Source: Caulobacter segnis ATCC 21756 (GTDB lineage: Bacteria; Pseudomonadota; Alphaproteobacteria; Caulobacterales; Caulobacteraceae). Taken from it: a stretch of 64,000 nucleotides of DNA. Below the pieces are notes generated by a model. The model worked only from the letters and a program-made list of their open reading frames with translations, was not told the origin of the DNA and made no database searches. Shown here in pieces: positions 44,804 to 54,109 of the stretch. Made by a program: the position numbers and the translations under genes. Numbering within the stretch: the stretch's first letter is position 1; each line of letters starts with the position of its first letter. The stretch is taken from assembly GCF_000092285.1 (NCBI RefSeq), contig NC_014100.1, positions 2,480,001-2,544,000 on the forward strand, read 5' to 3'.

Positions 44804-44817
44804 GGGAGAAATAGATC

Positions 44818-45096
44818 ATGACCGATACGACTGCTCCCGAAGTCGGCGCTCCGGCCGCCGCCGCTGGCGGCGCCCGCCGTCCGTTCTTCCGTCGCCGCAA
44901 GGTGTGCCCGTTCTCGGGCGCCAACGCGCCGAAGATCGACTACAAGGACGTGAAGCTGCTGCAGCGCTACGTCTCCGAACGCGGCAAGATCGTGCCGTCG
45001 CGCATCACCGCGGTGTCGGCCAAGAAGCAACGCGAACTGGCCAAGGCCATCAAGCGCGCCCGCTTCCTGGCTCTGCTCCCCTACGTCGTGAAGTAA
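44818..45096 (+). CDS. Ribosomal protein S18
   Basis: A 92-residue partner of S6. An alanine-rich N-terminal extension precedes [45 protein letters not shown], the S18 signature. A Cys is present in KVCPF. It lies 14 bases after rpsF, with AAGGGAG as ribosome site. Confidence 0.97.
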   Translation: MTDTTAPEVGAPAAAAGGARRPFFRRRKVCPFSGANAPKIDYKDVKLLQRYVSERGKIVPSRITAVSAKKQRELAKAIKRARFLALLPYVVK

Positions 45097-45109
45097 GGGA
45101 GACGCCACG

Positions 45110-45694
45110 ATGAAAGTCATTCTGCTCGAACGCGTTGAAGGCACCGGCGTCCTCGGCGACGAAGTCACCGTCAAGGACGGCTTCGCCCGGAACTACCTGC
45201 TGCCCCGCGGCAAGGCCCTGCGCGCCACCAAGGCGAACCTGGCCACCTTCGAAGCTCAGCGCGCTGAGATCGAAGCCCGCAACGTCAAGAACCGCGAATC
45301 CGCCGAAAAGAACGGCGAGTCGCTGGACGGCACGCAATACGTCCTGATCCGTCAGGCTGGCGAAAGCGGCCAGCTGTACGGTTCGGTCGCCGGTCGCGAC
45401 GTGGCTGACGCCATCCGCGCCGAAGGCGGCAAGGTCGACCGCTCGATGGTCGTCCTGGACAAGCCGATCAAGACGCTCGGCGTCCACGAAGTGAAGGTGA
45501 AGCTGCACGCGGAAGTGACCATCACGGTCACCCTGAACATCGCGCGCAGCGCCGACGAAGCCGAGCGCCAAGCGCGCGGCGAGAACGTGATCAACTCGCA
45601 GTTCGAGGAAGATCGCGCGGCCGAAGCCGAAGCCGCCCAAGACATGGCGGAAGGCGGCGCCGGTTCGTTCGAAGGCGACCACTACGAAGCCTAA
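45110..45694 (+). CDS. Ribosomal protein L9
   Basis: A 194-residue large-subunit protein. The N-terminal domain has MKVILLERVEGTGVLGDEVTVKDGFARNYLLPRGKA, the L9 signature. A long central helix and a C-terminal RNA-binding domain (to about 150) follow. An acidic tail of about 45 residues (ERQARGENVI ... EGDHYEA) makes it longer than the usual 150 residues. Such tails are common in this group. It ends the operon at a strong terminator. Confidence 0.97.
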   Translation: MKVILLERVEGTGVLGDEVTVKDGFARNYLLPRGKALRATKANLATFEAQRAEIEARNVKNRESAEKNGESLDGTQYVLIRQAGESGQLYGSVAGRDVADAIRAEGGKVDRSMVVLDKPIKTLGVHEVKVKLHAEVTITVTLNIARSADEAERQARGENVINSQFEEDRAAEAEAAQDMAEGGAGSFEGDHYEA

Positions 45695-45725
45695 GACCCG
45701 TCAGGGTTCTGAACGTTTCAAGAGA

Positions 45726-45756
45726 ACGGCGCGGAGCAATCCGCGCCGTTTTTTTC
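45726..45756 (+). terminator. Rho-independent terminator of the rpsF operon
   Basis: ACGGCGCGGA and TCCGCGCCGT form a 10-bp stem with loop GCAA, followed by seven T residues. Confidence 0.95.
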
Positions 45757-45816
45757 TGCGCCGAAGCCTAGAAATGCTCAGCTTGTAGGCGCCCAGGCGA
45801 AATCCCATGTTCGTTC

Positions 45817-45890
45817 CGGGGGCGATCAAGACCCCCGCCTCGGGGCGCAAGGACGCATGTCCGCGCCCCGGCTACGAGAGGGGATTTCTC
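45817..45890 (+). promoter_or_regulatory. Two tandem hairpins in the TonB receptor leader
   Basis: CGGGGG/CCCCCG (45817-45822 and 45832-45837) forms one stem. CGGGGCGC then GGAC, loop GCAT, then GTCC and GCGCCCCG (45841-45870) forms a 12-bp stem with a two-base AA bulge. GAGAGGGG just before the ATG is the ribosome site and can pair weakly with the following TTCTC. This could regulate translation of the receptor. No known riboswitch is recognised. Confidence 0.5.
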
Positions 45891-48296
45891 ATGCGTTACA
45901 GAGTCTTGTTGCTGGCCGCCGCCTCGCTGACGGCCTTCTCCGCCACCGCCCAAGCCCAGACCGCCACGCCGCCCGCCGACGATACCGCCGTCGAGCAGAT
46001 CGTCGTCACCGGTTCGCGCGTCGCCCGCTCGCGCCTCGACACCATTTCGCCCGTCGACGTCGTCGACAGCAAGGCGCTGACCCGCCAGGGCACGCCCGAG
46101 CTGGCCCAAGCCCTCGCCAATCTGGCGCCGTCGATCGACTTCCCTCGCCCGGCCGTGACCGACGGCACCGACTCGGTGCGTCCGGCCACCCTGCGCGGCC
46201 TCGCGCCCGACCAGACCCTGGTGCTGCTGAACGGCCGCCGAGCCCACACCTCGGCCCTGGTCAATATCAACGGCTCGATCGGCCGGGGCTCGGCCCCGTT
46301 CGACCTGAACACCATCCCGACGGCGGCGCTGTCGAGCGTCGAGATCCTGCGTGAAGGCGCGGCGGCCCAGTACGGCTCGGACGCCATCGCCGGCGTCATC
46401 AACCTGCGCCTGCGCGAAGCCAGCAGCGGCGGCGGGGCGAGCGCCAGCTACGGCGTCTACAACACCAAGGTGAAGACGACCCGCGATCCCGACGGCCGGA
46501 AGGCCAATGACGGTCCGGTCTACAGCGCCTCGGTCTGGCAGGGCTTCTCGCTGCCCAACGACGGCTTCCTGACCCTGACCGGCGAGTATTCGTACCGCAA
46601 CCCGACCAACCGCGCCGACCTCGACCCGCGCGTCACGCCCAACAAGGTCACCGGCATCTTCGGCGATCCCCAGGTCGAGACCAAGACGATCTACGCCAAC
46701 TTCGGGCTGTCGCTGAACGACGCCTGGAAGCTCTATGGCCTGGCTGGCTATCAGAACCGCAAGGGCGAAAGCGCCGCCTTCCCGCGCCTGGCCGACAACG
46801 CCAACAACTACGTCTCGGTCTATCCCAACGGCTACGTGCCGAAGATCACCACCGACATCGACGACTACAACCTGGCCTTCGGCGCCAAGGGCGAGGTCGC
46901 CGGCTTCACGGTCGACGCCGGCGTGAACTATGGGAACAACAAGGTCGCCTACGGCACCATCAACTCCCTGAACGCCTCGCTCGGCCCGACATCGCCCACG
47001 CGGTTCAAGGACGGATCGATGCAGTACGGCCAGTGGGTGGCCAACCTGGACTTCACTCGCCCGCTGGAGCTCTTCAACTTCGCCAAGCCCAGCACCCTGG
47101 CCTTCGGCGTCGAATATCGCGACGAGAGCTACAAGATCCGCGCCGGCGAAAACGCCTCGTGGGCCAATGGCGGCAACGGCAAGGGCGCCGGCGCGCAGGG
47201 CTTCCCGGGATTCCGTCCGTCCAACGAGGTCGACGTCAGCCGCAACGCCACCAGCCTCTACGCCGATCTCGACAACCAGATCACCGACAAGTTCGCCGTC
47301 GATCTGGCCGTGCGTTACGAGGACTATTCGGACTTCGGTTCGACCACGACCGGCAAGATCGCCGCGCGCTATGACCTGACCGACAGCTTCGCGATCCGCG
47401 GGGCCTATTCGTCGGGCTTCCGCGCTCCGGCCCTGCAGCAGCAGTACTTCACCACAACCTCGATCAACATCATCGGCGGGGCGGCGGTGGACGTCGGCAC
47501 CTTCCCGGCCACCAGCGCCACGGCGGCCGTCCTAGGCGCCAAGCCGCTGGAGCCAGAAAAGTCCAAGAACTACTCGTTCGGCGCGGTCTTCCGCAAAGGC
47601 CCGTTCGAGCTCACGGTGGACGCCTATCAGATCGACATCGACAACCGGATCGTGCTCTCGGAGAATATCCAGGGCTCGGCCACCGGTACGGCCACGCAGA
47701 GAGCGATCTACACCCTGCTGCAGCCGTTCGGGGTCACCACGGCCCGGTTCTTCATCAACGGCGTGGACACCCGCACCAAGGGCGTGGACGTCGTGGGGCG
47801 CTATCGTCTGGAGACCGACCAGGCTGGTCGCTTCGACTTCACCCTGGCGGCCAACTTCAACGACACCAAGGTCCAGCGCGTGCCGACCACCAGCACGCTC
47901 TCGTCCCTGCCCGTCCCGCCCGCCCTGTTCTCGCGCGTCAACGTCGCGATCTTCGAGGAAGGCACGCCCGACAAGAAGTTCGTGGCGTCCAGCGACTGGT
48001 CGAAGGGTCCGTTCAGCGCGACCCTGAAGGGTGCCTACTACGGTTCGGTTCTGGTCCCCAACTCGAACCAGGCGCTAGACTACCGCACCGGCGCCAAGTC
48101 GGTCTGGGACCTCGAGGGCCGCTACGCCTTCGCCCAGAACGTCACCTGGGCGGTCGGCGTGAACAACCTGTTCGACACCTATCCGAACAAGGCCCCCGCG
48201 GCGGTGAACACGACCGGCGTGACGGCCTTCTCCAGCTTCTCGCCGTTCGGATTCAACGGGCGGTTCCTCTACACCCGCCTCGCCTACAACTGGTGA
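45891..48296 (+). CDS. TonB-dependent outer-membrane receptor
   Basis: The 801-residue protein from the ATG at 45891 has a signal peptide ending near AQAQ (residue 23). A TonB box-like stretch (AVEQIVVTGSR) and a plug domain follow (about 45-165, with LRGLAPDQTLVLLNGRR and EILREGAAAQYGSDAIAGVINL). The beta-barrel ends in an aromatic C-terminus (FLYTRLAYNW). It imports a scarce substrate with energy from TonB-ExbBD. The substrate is unknown: no metabolic genes lie beside it. Caulobacter-type genomes carry many such receptors. Confidence 0.95.
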   Translation: MRYRVLLLAAASLTAFSATAQAQTATPPADDTAVEQIVVTGSRVARSRLDTISPVDVVDSKALTRQGTPELAQALANLAPSIDFPRPAVTDGTDSVRPATLRGLAPDQTLVLLNGRRAHTSALVNINGSIGRGSAPFDLNTIPTAALSSVEILREGAAAQYGSDAIAGVINLRLREASSGGGASASYGVYNTKVKTTRDPDGRKANDGPVYSASVWQGFSLPNDGFLTLTGEYSYRNPTNRADLDPRVTPNKVTGIFGDPQVETKTIYANFGLSLNDAWKLYGLAGYQNRKGESAAFPRLADNANNYVSVYPNGYVPKITTDIDDYNLAFGAKGEVAGFTVDAGVNYGNNKVAYGTINSLNASLGPTSPTRFKDGSMQYGQWVANLDFTRPLELFNFAKPSTLAFGVEYRDESYKIRAGENASWANGGNGKGAGAQGFPGFRPSNEVDVSRNATSLYADLDNQITDKFAVDLAVRYEDYSDFGSTTTGKIAARYDLTDSFAIRGAYSSGFRAPALQQQYFTTTSINIIGGAAVDVGTFPATSATAAVLGAKPLEPEKSKNYSFGAVFRKGPFELTVDAYQIDIDNRIVLSENIQGSATGTATQRAIYTLLQPFGVTTARFFINGVDTRTKGVDVVGRYRLETDQAGRFDFTLAANFNDTKVQRVPTTSTLSSLPVPPALFSRVNVAIFEEGTPDKKFVASSDWSKGPFSATLKGAYYGSVLVPNSNQALDYRTGAKSVWDLEGRYAFAQNVTWAVGVNNLFDTYPNKAPAAVNTTGVTAFSSFSPFGFNGRFLYTRLAYNW

Positions 48297-48325
48297 GCCG
48301 AGACTAGACGATAACGCAAACGTTT

Positions 48326-48360
48326 GGGCGCGGAGAGCGATCTCCGCGCCCTTTGCTTTC
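48326..48360 (+). terminator. Terminator of the TonB receptor gene
   Basis: GGGCGCGGAGA and TCTCCGCGCCC (11-bp stem, loop GCGA) are followed by TTTGCTTT. It lies about 30 bases after the receptor stop. Confidence 0.9.
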
Positions 48361-48503
48361 GACCTTACGTCAGGAACGGACGCCAGCTTGAGACCGTGCA
48401 CTTGCACGATCCGTAGCTCAGAACATACACAGAATATCCCCGTTCATCTGACTCGCCGGGCCAACTCCCCCGCGCGTCGAAAGCCGCGTCGCGTTAACTT
48501 CCG

Positions 48504-50021
48504 ATGATGTCCCTCGTACCCGCGCTCGACCTGCGTCCGCCGATCGAAGAGCCCACGATCAACGTGGCGCCGCACAACATGGAAGCCGAGCAGGCGCTGC
48601 TCGGGATCCTCCTGTACGACAACGCCGCTTACGAGCGGCTGACCGACAACCTGCAAGCCCGCTGCTTCTACGAGCCCTTCCACCAGCGCCTGTTCCAGGC
48701 CGTCGAGACTCACGTCCGCAAAGGTCAGCTGGCCGAACCGATCCTGCTGGCCGACGAGTTCAAGAACGACCCGGCGTTCCAGGAGCTGGGCGGCCTGCGC
48801 TACCTCGCCGACCTCGTCGACCGCGCCCCGCCCGCGGCCAACGCCGGCGACTACGCCCGGGTGATCTTCGACCTGTCGCTGCGGCGCGAGCTGATCCGCA
48901 TCGGCGGCGACATCGCCACGGCCGCCCAGGGCGCCGGCGACGAGAAACGCGCCGCGCGCGACCAGATCGAAGCGGCCGAACAACAGCTCTACAGCCTGGC
49001 CGAAAGCGGCGCGGCCTCGTCCGGCTTCGTGTCGTTCGGCGACGCGCTGCGCGGCGCGGTCGAGATGACCGCCGAGGCCTACAGCCGCGACGGCGGCATG
49101 TCCGGCATCGCCACCGACCTGATCGACCTCGACCAGAAGATCGGCGGCCTGCACCCGTCCGACCTCGTGGTCCTGGCCGGACGCCCGTCGATGGGTAAGA
49201 CAGCCCTGGCGACCAACATCGCCTTCAACATCGCCAAGAAGTACGCCTACGAGATCCAGCCCGACGGCACCAAGAAGACCGTCCAAGGCGGGGTCGTGGC
49301 CTTCTACTCGCTGGAAATGAGCGCCGAGCAGCTCGCCTTGCGTATGCTGGCCGACGCCTCGGGCGTGTCGGGCGACCGCCTCCGCAAGGGCGAGATCGAC
49401 GCGAGCGAATTCGGCCGGGTCCGCGACGCGGCCATGGAGCTGCAGGAAGCGCCGCTCTACATCGACGCCACCGGCGGCATCTCGATCGCCAAGCTGACCG
49501 CCCGCGCCCGCCGCCTGAAGCGCCAAGTGGGCCTTGATCTGATCGTGGTCGACTACCTGCAGCTGGTCACCGGTTCGGACCTTGGGGCCAACGCCAACCG
49601 GGTGCAGGAAGTCTCGCAGATCACCATGGGCCTCAAGGCCTTGGCCAAGGAGCTGGCCTGCCCGGTCATCGCGCTCTCACAGCTGTCGCGTCAGGTGGAA
49701 GCCCGCGACGACAAACGGCCCCAGCTCTCCGACCTTCGGGAATCGGGCTCGATCGAGCAGGACGCCGACATGGTCTGGTTCGTATACCGCGAGGCCTACT
49801 ATGTGGGCCGCGCCGAGCCGCGCGAGGGCACGCCCGAGCACCTGACCTGGCAGGAAGAGATGGACCGCCTGCACGGCCTGGCCGAGGTGATCATCGCCAA
49901 GCAGCGCCACGGCCCGATCGGCACCGTGCGCCTGTCGTTCAACAGCGACACCACGCGCTTTGGCAATCTGGCCAAGGATCACTACTTCGCCCAGGCGCGG
50001 AACATTCCCTCGGACGAATAG
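48504..50021 (+). CDS. Replicative DNA helicase DnaB
   Basis: Hexameric 5'-3' helicase of the replication fork. The N-terminal helical domain (PHNMEAEQALLGILLYDNAAYERL) is joined by a linker to the RecA-type core. Walker A is GRPSMGKTAL near residue 228. ALEMSAEQL-like FYSLEMSAEQLALRML (H1a), VVDYLQLV (H2), QLSRQVEAR and LRESGSIEQDADMV follow. 505 residues with no intein. ATG at 48504. About 200 bases before it hold a terminator and the promoter. A conserved GTTAAC sits just upstream of the start. Confidence 0.97.
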   Translation: MMSLVPALDLRPPIEEPTINVAPHNMEAEQALLGILLYDNAAYERLTDNLQARCFYEPFHQRLFQAVETHVRKGQLAEPILLADEFKNDPAFQELGGLRYLADLVDRAPPAANAGDYARVIFDLSLRRELIRIGGDIATAAQGAGDEKRAARDQIEAAEQQLYSLAESGAASSGFVSFGDALRGAVEMTAEAYSRDGGMSGIATDLIDLDQKIGGLHPSDLVVLAGRPSMGKTALATNIAFNIAKKYAYEIQPDGTKKTVQGGVVAFYSLEMSAEQLALRMLADASGVSGDRLRKGEIDASEFGRVRDAAMELQEAPLYIDATGGISIAKLTARARRLKRQVGLDLIVVDYLQLVTGSDLGANANRVQEVSQITMGLKALAKELACPVIALSQLSRQVEARDDKRPQLSDLRESGSIEQDADMVWFVYREAYYVGRAEPREGTPEHLTWQEEMDRLHGLAEVIIAKQRHGPIGTVRLSFNSDTTRFGNLAKDHYFAQARNIPSDE

Positions 50022-50031
50022 CGGCGCAAGA

Positions 50032-50146
50032 CGCCCCCTCCGGCCCTTTGGGCCACCTCCCCGCTTCGCAAGGGAGGAGGAAAACCCATCCTCACCCGTG
50101 TAACGGGGGAGGTGGCGCGATGCGTAGCATCGTGACGGAGGGGGCG
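50032..50146. repeat. Palindromic intergenic element after dnaB
   Basis: CGCCCCCTCCG at 50032-50042 and CGGAGGGGGCG at 50136-50146 are perfect reverse complements. Nested inside are CCACCTCCCC and its near complement GGGGGAGGTGG, plus the small palindrome GCGATGCGTAGCATCG. It resembles GC-rich palindromic repeats seen between genes in Caulobacter and relatives. No coding potential is apparent. Confidence 0.7.
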
Positions 50147-50216
50147 CTCGCGCGTTTGACTCCGTCCCGCCCCTCAAGCCACCGTCCCCGCCTCGCCCTT
50201 TTCCCAGACGAGTCGC

Positions 50217-50904
50217 ATGGACTTCAGCCCCCCTGCCCACCTCCAGCCTCGTCGGCGCGTTCCTGATCGCGTTTCCGGCGCTGTTCTCGATCGTCAATCC
50301 GGTGGGAGCGTCGCTGATCTTCCATCAGGCGATGTCGGGCCGCGCCCGCGAAGAGCGGCTGAAGCTGGCGCGGCAGATCGGCTTCTACGCCTTCCTGGTG
50401 CTGCTGGGGTCACTGCTGCTGGGCGGCTACATCCTGAACTTCTTCGGCGTCAGCCTGGGCGCCCTGCGAGTGGCCGGCGGTCTCGTCGTGGCGATCCGCG
50501 CCTGGGGCCTGCTGATGGACCCGCAGGAGAACGAGGAGCGCAAGACCAGCCAGACCGAGACGGCCCAAAGCCACGAGGACGTGGCGTTCTTCCCGCTCAC
50601 CATGCCGTTCACGACCGGCCCCGGCTCGATCTCGGTGGCCATCGCCCTCTCCTCCCAGCGCCCCACCGAGGGCGACGCCGTGGCGCCGTTCTTCATCGGC
50701 GCGGGCCTGGCCGCCGCCCTGGTCGCGATCATGGTCTGGCTGCTCTACAGCGCCTCCGAACGCGTCATGCGGATGCTGGGCCCGGCAGGCGCTCGGGTGC
50801 TCTCGCGACTGGTCGCCTTCCTGCTGCTGTGCATCGGCGTTCAGATCATCGCGTCCGGCGCGGAAAACCTGATGGCCAAGTTCATGGCCGCCCACCACGG
50901 CTAA
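50217..50904 (+). pseudogene. MarC-family membrane protein with a one-base frame break at its start
   Basis: From 50302 the frame encodes a MarC-type (PF01914) membrane protein (NPVGASLIFHQAMSGRAREER ... FFPLTMPFTTGPGSISVAIAL). The first helix (SLVGAFLIAFPALFSIVNPVG) is encoded in the same frame upstream, but no ATG, GTG or TTG precedes it in frame. The ATG at 50217 is one frame off. Removing one C from the six-C run at 50228-50233 gives MDFSPLPTSSLVGAFLIAF and an intact protein of about 228 residues. The gene is either mutated, phase-variable at the C tract, or misread in sequencing. The role of MarC proteins is unclear; five to six helices. Confidence 0.75.
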
Positions 50905-50943
50905 ACCGTTGAACCGCTGGCCCGCGTCGGCTACGCCCACCCC

Positions 50944-52026
50944 GTGACCGACCTCCACGACGCCCGCCTGACCATCGACCTCGACGCCCTCGCCGCCAAC
51001 CACGCGGCCCTGCAGGCGCGCGCGGGCGATGCGGAGGTCGCACCGGCGGTGAAGGCCAACGCCTATGGGCTGGGCGCGGCGCGCGTCGCCGACCGACTGT
51101 GGGCCGAGGGCGTCCGAAGCTTCTATGTCGCTCGCCTGGCCGAGGGCGTGGCCCTGCGCGCGGCGCTGGGCGACCGCGAGGCCGCGATCTACGTCCTGGA
51201 CGGCGCCACGCCCGGCGCCGGCGACGCCCTGGAAGGCGCGCGCCTGACCCCCGTGCTCAACAGCCTGCCGCAGATCGAGGCTTGGAACGCCCAGGCGCGC
51301 GCGGGCCGCCTGAAGGCCGCCCTGCACCTCGACACGGGCATGAACCGGCTGGGCCTGCGCCCCGAGGAATTGAAGGTGCTGCTGGGCGCCACCGATCGGC
51401 TCAAGCGCCTGGACCTGGAGCTGGTGATCAGCCACCTGGCCTGCGCTGACGTTCCGGACCACCCGATGAACACTCGGCAGCTGGAGCGCTTCAGCGAGGC
51501 GGTCGCGCAGCTTCCGAACGCTCGCAAGAGCTTCGCCAACTCGGCCGGTCTGTTCCTAGGCGAGGCCTATCGCTTCGACCAGGCCCGACCGGGGATCAGC
51601 CTCTATGGCGGCGGCCCCGAAGGCCGCCCGCATCCGGAAATCCGCGCCGTCGCCACCGTCGAGGCGCCCATCCTCCAGGTGCGGGTCGTGCCGCGCGGCG
51701 AGACCGTCGGCTATGGCGCGACCTGGACCGCGCCCGACACCACGCGCATCGCCATCGTTGGCGCCGGCTATGCCGACGGCGTGCCGCGCGCGAGCCATCC
51801 CAAGGGCCAGGTCTGGTTTGACGGCGCCCGCCGGCAAATGCTGGGTCGCGTCTCGATGGACCTGATGGCGGTCGACGTCACCGACTGCGACGCCGCGCGT
51901 CCGGGCGCGATGGTCGAACTGCTGGGGTCCAACATGCCCATTGACGACGCCGCGACGGCGGCGGGCACGACGGCCTACGAGCTGCTGACGAACATCGCCC
52001 CGCGCGCCCGGCGCATTTACCGCTAA
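50944..52026 (+). CDS. Alanine racemase
   Basis: PLP enzyme that interconverts L- and D-alanine for peptidoglycan. PLP-binding Lys37 is in [24 protein letters not shown] and the catalytic Tyr in [11 protein letters not shown] are present, as is the C-terminal [14 protein letters not shown]. The 360-residue length is typical. The start is GTG at 50944; the upstream CACCCC gives no strong ribosome site. It stands between the MarC-type gene and radA. Confidence 0.95.
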   Translation: MTDLHDARLTIDLDALAANHAALQARAGDAEVAPAVKANAYGLGAARVADRLWAEGVRSFYVARLAEGVALRAALGDREAAIYVLDGATPGAGDALEGARLTPVLNSLPQIEAWNAQARAGRLKAALHLDTGMNRLGLRPEELKVLLGATDRLKRLDLELVISHLACADVPDHPMNTRQLERFSEAVAQLPNARKSFANSAGLFLGEAYRFDQARPGISLYGGGPEGRPHPEIRAVATVEAPILQVRVVPRGETVGYGATWTAPDTTRIAIVGAGYADGVPRASHPKGQVWFDGARRQMLGRVSMDLMAVDVTDCDAARPGAMVELLGSNMPIDDAATAAGTTAYELLTNIAPRARRIYR

Positions 52027-52097
52027 GCCTGCGTCCGGCTTTGGCGCAGCGGCCCGCCAACCTGTAGTCTCCACCTATCCGAGAATCAGGAGACCTC

Positions 52098-53480
52098 ATG
52101 GCCCGCGACGGCGCCGTCTACGCCTGCCAGTCCTGCGGCGCAGTCCAGACCAAGTGGTCCGGCCAGTGTCCCGCCTGTCAAAGCTGGAACACCCTGGTCG
52201 AGGAGGTCGGCACCAGGCCGCCCGGCGCCCTGTCGACGACCAAGGCGACGCGCGTGCGCGGCCTGCAGTTCACGGGCCTGGAGAGTGAAACGGCGCCTCC
52301 GCCGCGCATCCTGACCGGCGTCGACGAGTTCGATCGGGTCTGCGGCGGCGGCGTGGTGCCCGGCTCAGCCATCCTGATCGGCGGGGACCCTGGCGTCGGC
52401 AAGTCCACCCTGCTGCTGCAGGTCTGCGCCAGCGCCGCCGCGCGCGGGGTTTCGTGCGCCTACATCTCGGGCGAAGAGGCCGTCGAGCAGATCCGCGGCC
52501 GCGCCGACCGCATGGGGCTGTCGAAGTCGAACGTCAGCCTGGCCGCGGAGACCGCGCTGCGCGACATCCTGGACGGCCTCAAGCGCGACAACTTCGATCT
52601 CGTGGTCATCGACTCGATCCAGACGATGTGGAGCGACGCCCATGAGGCCGGGCCCGGCACGGTCACCCAGGTCCGCGCCTGCGCCACCGAGCTGGTCCGC
52701 CTGGCCAAGAAGAAGGGCGTGGCGATCCTGCTGGTCGGCCACGTCACCAAGGATGGCCAGATCGCCGGGCCCCGCGTCGTCGAGCACCTAGTTGACGCCG
52801 TGCTCAGCTTCGAGGGCGAGCGCGGCTATCCGTTCCGCATCCTGCGCGGCGCCAAGAACCGTTTCGGGGCCACCGACGAGATCGGGGTGTTCGAGATGGG
52901 CGATGTCGGCCTACGCGAGGTCAAGAACCCCTCGGCCCTGTTCCTGAACGAGGGTGGCGAGCGCGCGGCCGGCGCGGCGGTGTTCGCCGGCATCGAAGGC
53001 AGCCGGCCCGTCCTGGTGGAATTTCAGGCCCTGGTCGCGCCTTCCGCGTACGGAACGCCTCGCCGGGCGGTCGTCGGATGGGATTCAGGGCGCCTGGCCA
53101 TGGTGCTCGCCGTACTCGAGGCCCGATGCGGCCTTGGTTTTGGCGACAAGGACGTCTATCTGAACGTCGCCGGCGGCCTGCGCATTACCGAACCGGCGGC
53201 GGATCTCGCGGCGGCGGCGGCCTTGGCCTCTTCCGCCCTGGACGTCGCCCTGCCCCAGGACTGCGTCGTGTTCGGCGAAGTCAGTCTGTCGGGCGAAGTC
53301 AGGCCCGTCAGCCGGATGGAGACTCGTTTGAAGGAAGCCGCGAAATTGGGATTTGGCCGGGCGCTGGGACCGCTCGCCGGCCTGCCTGAAGGCGGCGGAT
53401 CGCTGCCGGTCGCGGGGGTGGCCCGCCTGACCGACGCCGTGCGCCGGATCGGCGACGAGATCTGGACGAGCCTGACGTGA
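52098..53480 (+). CDS. DNA repair protein RadA
   Basis: RecA-related ATPase that helps process recombination intermediates. An N-terminal zinc finger has Cys10, Cys13, Cys24 and Cys27. Walker A is GGDPGVGKSTL at about 95-105. The RadA-specific KNRFGATDEIGVFEM motif and a C-terminal Lon-protease-like domain (GGLRITEPAADLAAAAALASS ... GEVSLSGEVRPV) are present. 460 residues. AGGAGA precedes the ATG. The stop overlaps the cvpA-like GTG start. Confidence 0.97.
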   Translation: MARDGAVYACQSCGAVQTKWSGQCPACQSWNTLVEEVGTRPPGALSTTKATRVRGLQFTGLESETAPPPRILTGVDEFDRVCGGGVVPGSAILIGGDPGVGKSTLLLQVCASAAARGVSCAYISGEEAVEQIRGRADRMGLSKSNVSLAAETALRDILDGLKRDNFDLVVIDSIQTMWSDAHEAGPGTVTQVRACATELVRLAKKKGVAILLVGHVTKDGQIAGPRVVEHLVDAVLSFEGERGYPFRILRGAKNRFGATDEIGVFEMGDVGLREVKNPSALFLNEGGERAAGAAVFAGIEGSRPVLVEFQALVAPSAYGTPRRAVVGWDSGRLAMVLAVLEARCGLGFGDKDVYLNVAGGLRITEPAADLAAAAALASSALDVALPQDCVVFGEVSLSGEVRPVSRMETRLKEAAKLGFGRALGPLAGLPEGGGSLPVAGVARLTDAVRRIGDEIWTSLT

Positions 53481-54109
53481 CGCCTTTCGACATCATCGCC
53501 GGCCTGCTGCTCTTGATCTCGGGCGTGACCGGCTGGCTGCGCGGCGCCTCGCGCGAGCTGACCTCGGCCCTGTCGTTCCTGTTCGCCGCCGCCATCGCCC
53601 TCTTTGGCCTGCGGATCACGGGACCGCTGTTCCGCAAGCTCATGGACCCCGACTGGGCCGCAACCGGCGCGGCCGTGCTGGTGGTCTTCGTCGTTTTCTT
53701 CCTGATCTTCCGCCTGATCGGCGCGCGGGTCACCGCCAAGCTGCAGGAGAGCTCGGCCGGCGGGACCGCGGACAACGCCATCGGCGCCACGTTCGGTCTG
53801 GTCCGCGCCTGCGTGGTCTTGGGCGTCTTCAACCTCTTGCTGCACCTGGCGACGCCGCCGGATCGGATGCCGCACTGGGTCGAGGACTCGATGTTCTACC
53901 CGCTGTCGGAAGTCAGCGGCAAAGCCCTCAAGGTCTTCGCCCCCAAGGGTAAGGCCCTGGCCGGCAAGCTGGCCCCCGCGATCAAGGACGCCGTCCACGA
54001 CGGCGCCGAGGACGGCGGCGACAATACGTCCGGCGAGGAATCGTCGGGAAAAGGCTATGATAAGAACCAGCGTCGGGACCTCGACGATCTGGTGGAGAAA
54101 TCGCGATGA
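53477..54109 (+). CDS. CvpA-family membrane protein
   Basis: A 210-residue protein with four membrane helices in the first 130 residues (PFDIIAGLLLLISGVTGWLRGASRE start; AVLVVFVVFFLIFRLIG). A charged cytoplasmic tail rich in Gly/Glu/Lys follows. CvpA was first linked to colicin V production and purF regulation; the true function is unclear. Here it lies directly upstream of purF and overlaps both radA and purF by four bases, the classic cvpA-purF order. The start is GTG at 53477. Confidence 0.92.
   Translation: MTPFDIIAGLLLLISGVTGWLRGASRELTSALSFLFAAAIALFGLRITGPLFRKLMDPDWAATGAAVLVVFVVFFLIFRLIGARVTAKLQESSAGGTADNAIGATFGLVRACVVLGVFNLLLHLATPPDRMPHWVEDSMFYPLSEVSGKALKVFAPKGKALAGKLAPAIKDAVHDGAEDGGDNTSGEESSGKGYDKNQRRDLDDLVEKSR

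Noticed and set aside
44818..45096. Possible paralogue or zinc-free variant of S18
   Set aside because: Sequence, length and operon position are those of the ordinary S18; the Ala-rich start is common.
48361..48503. A tRNA-like or origin-like element upstream of dnaB
   Set aside because: GTGCACTTGCACG is a short palindrome only. No cloverleaf, DnaA-box cluster or AT-rich unwinding region is present.
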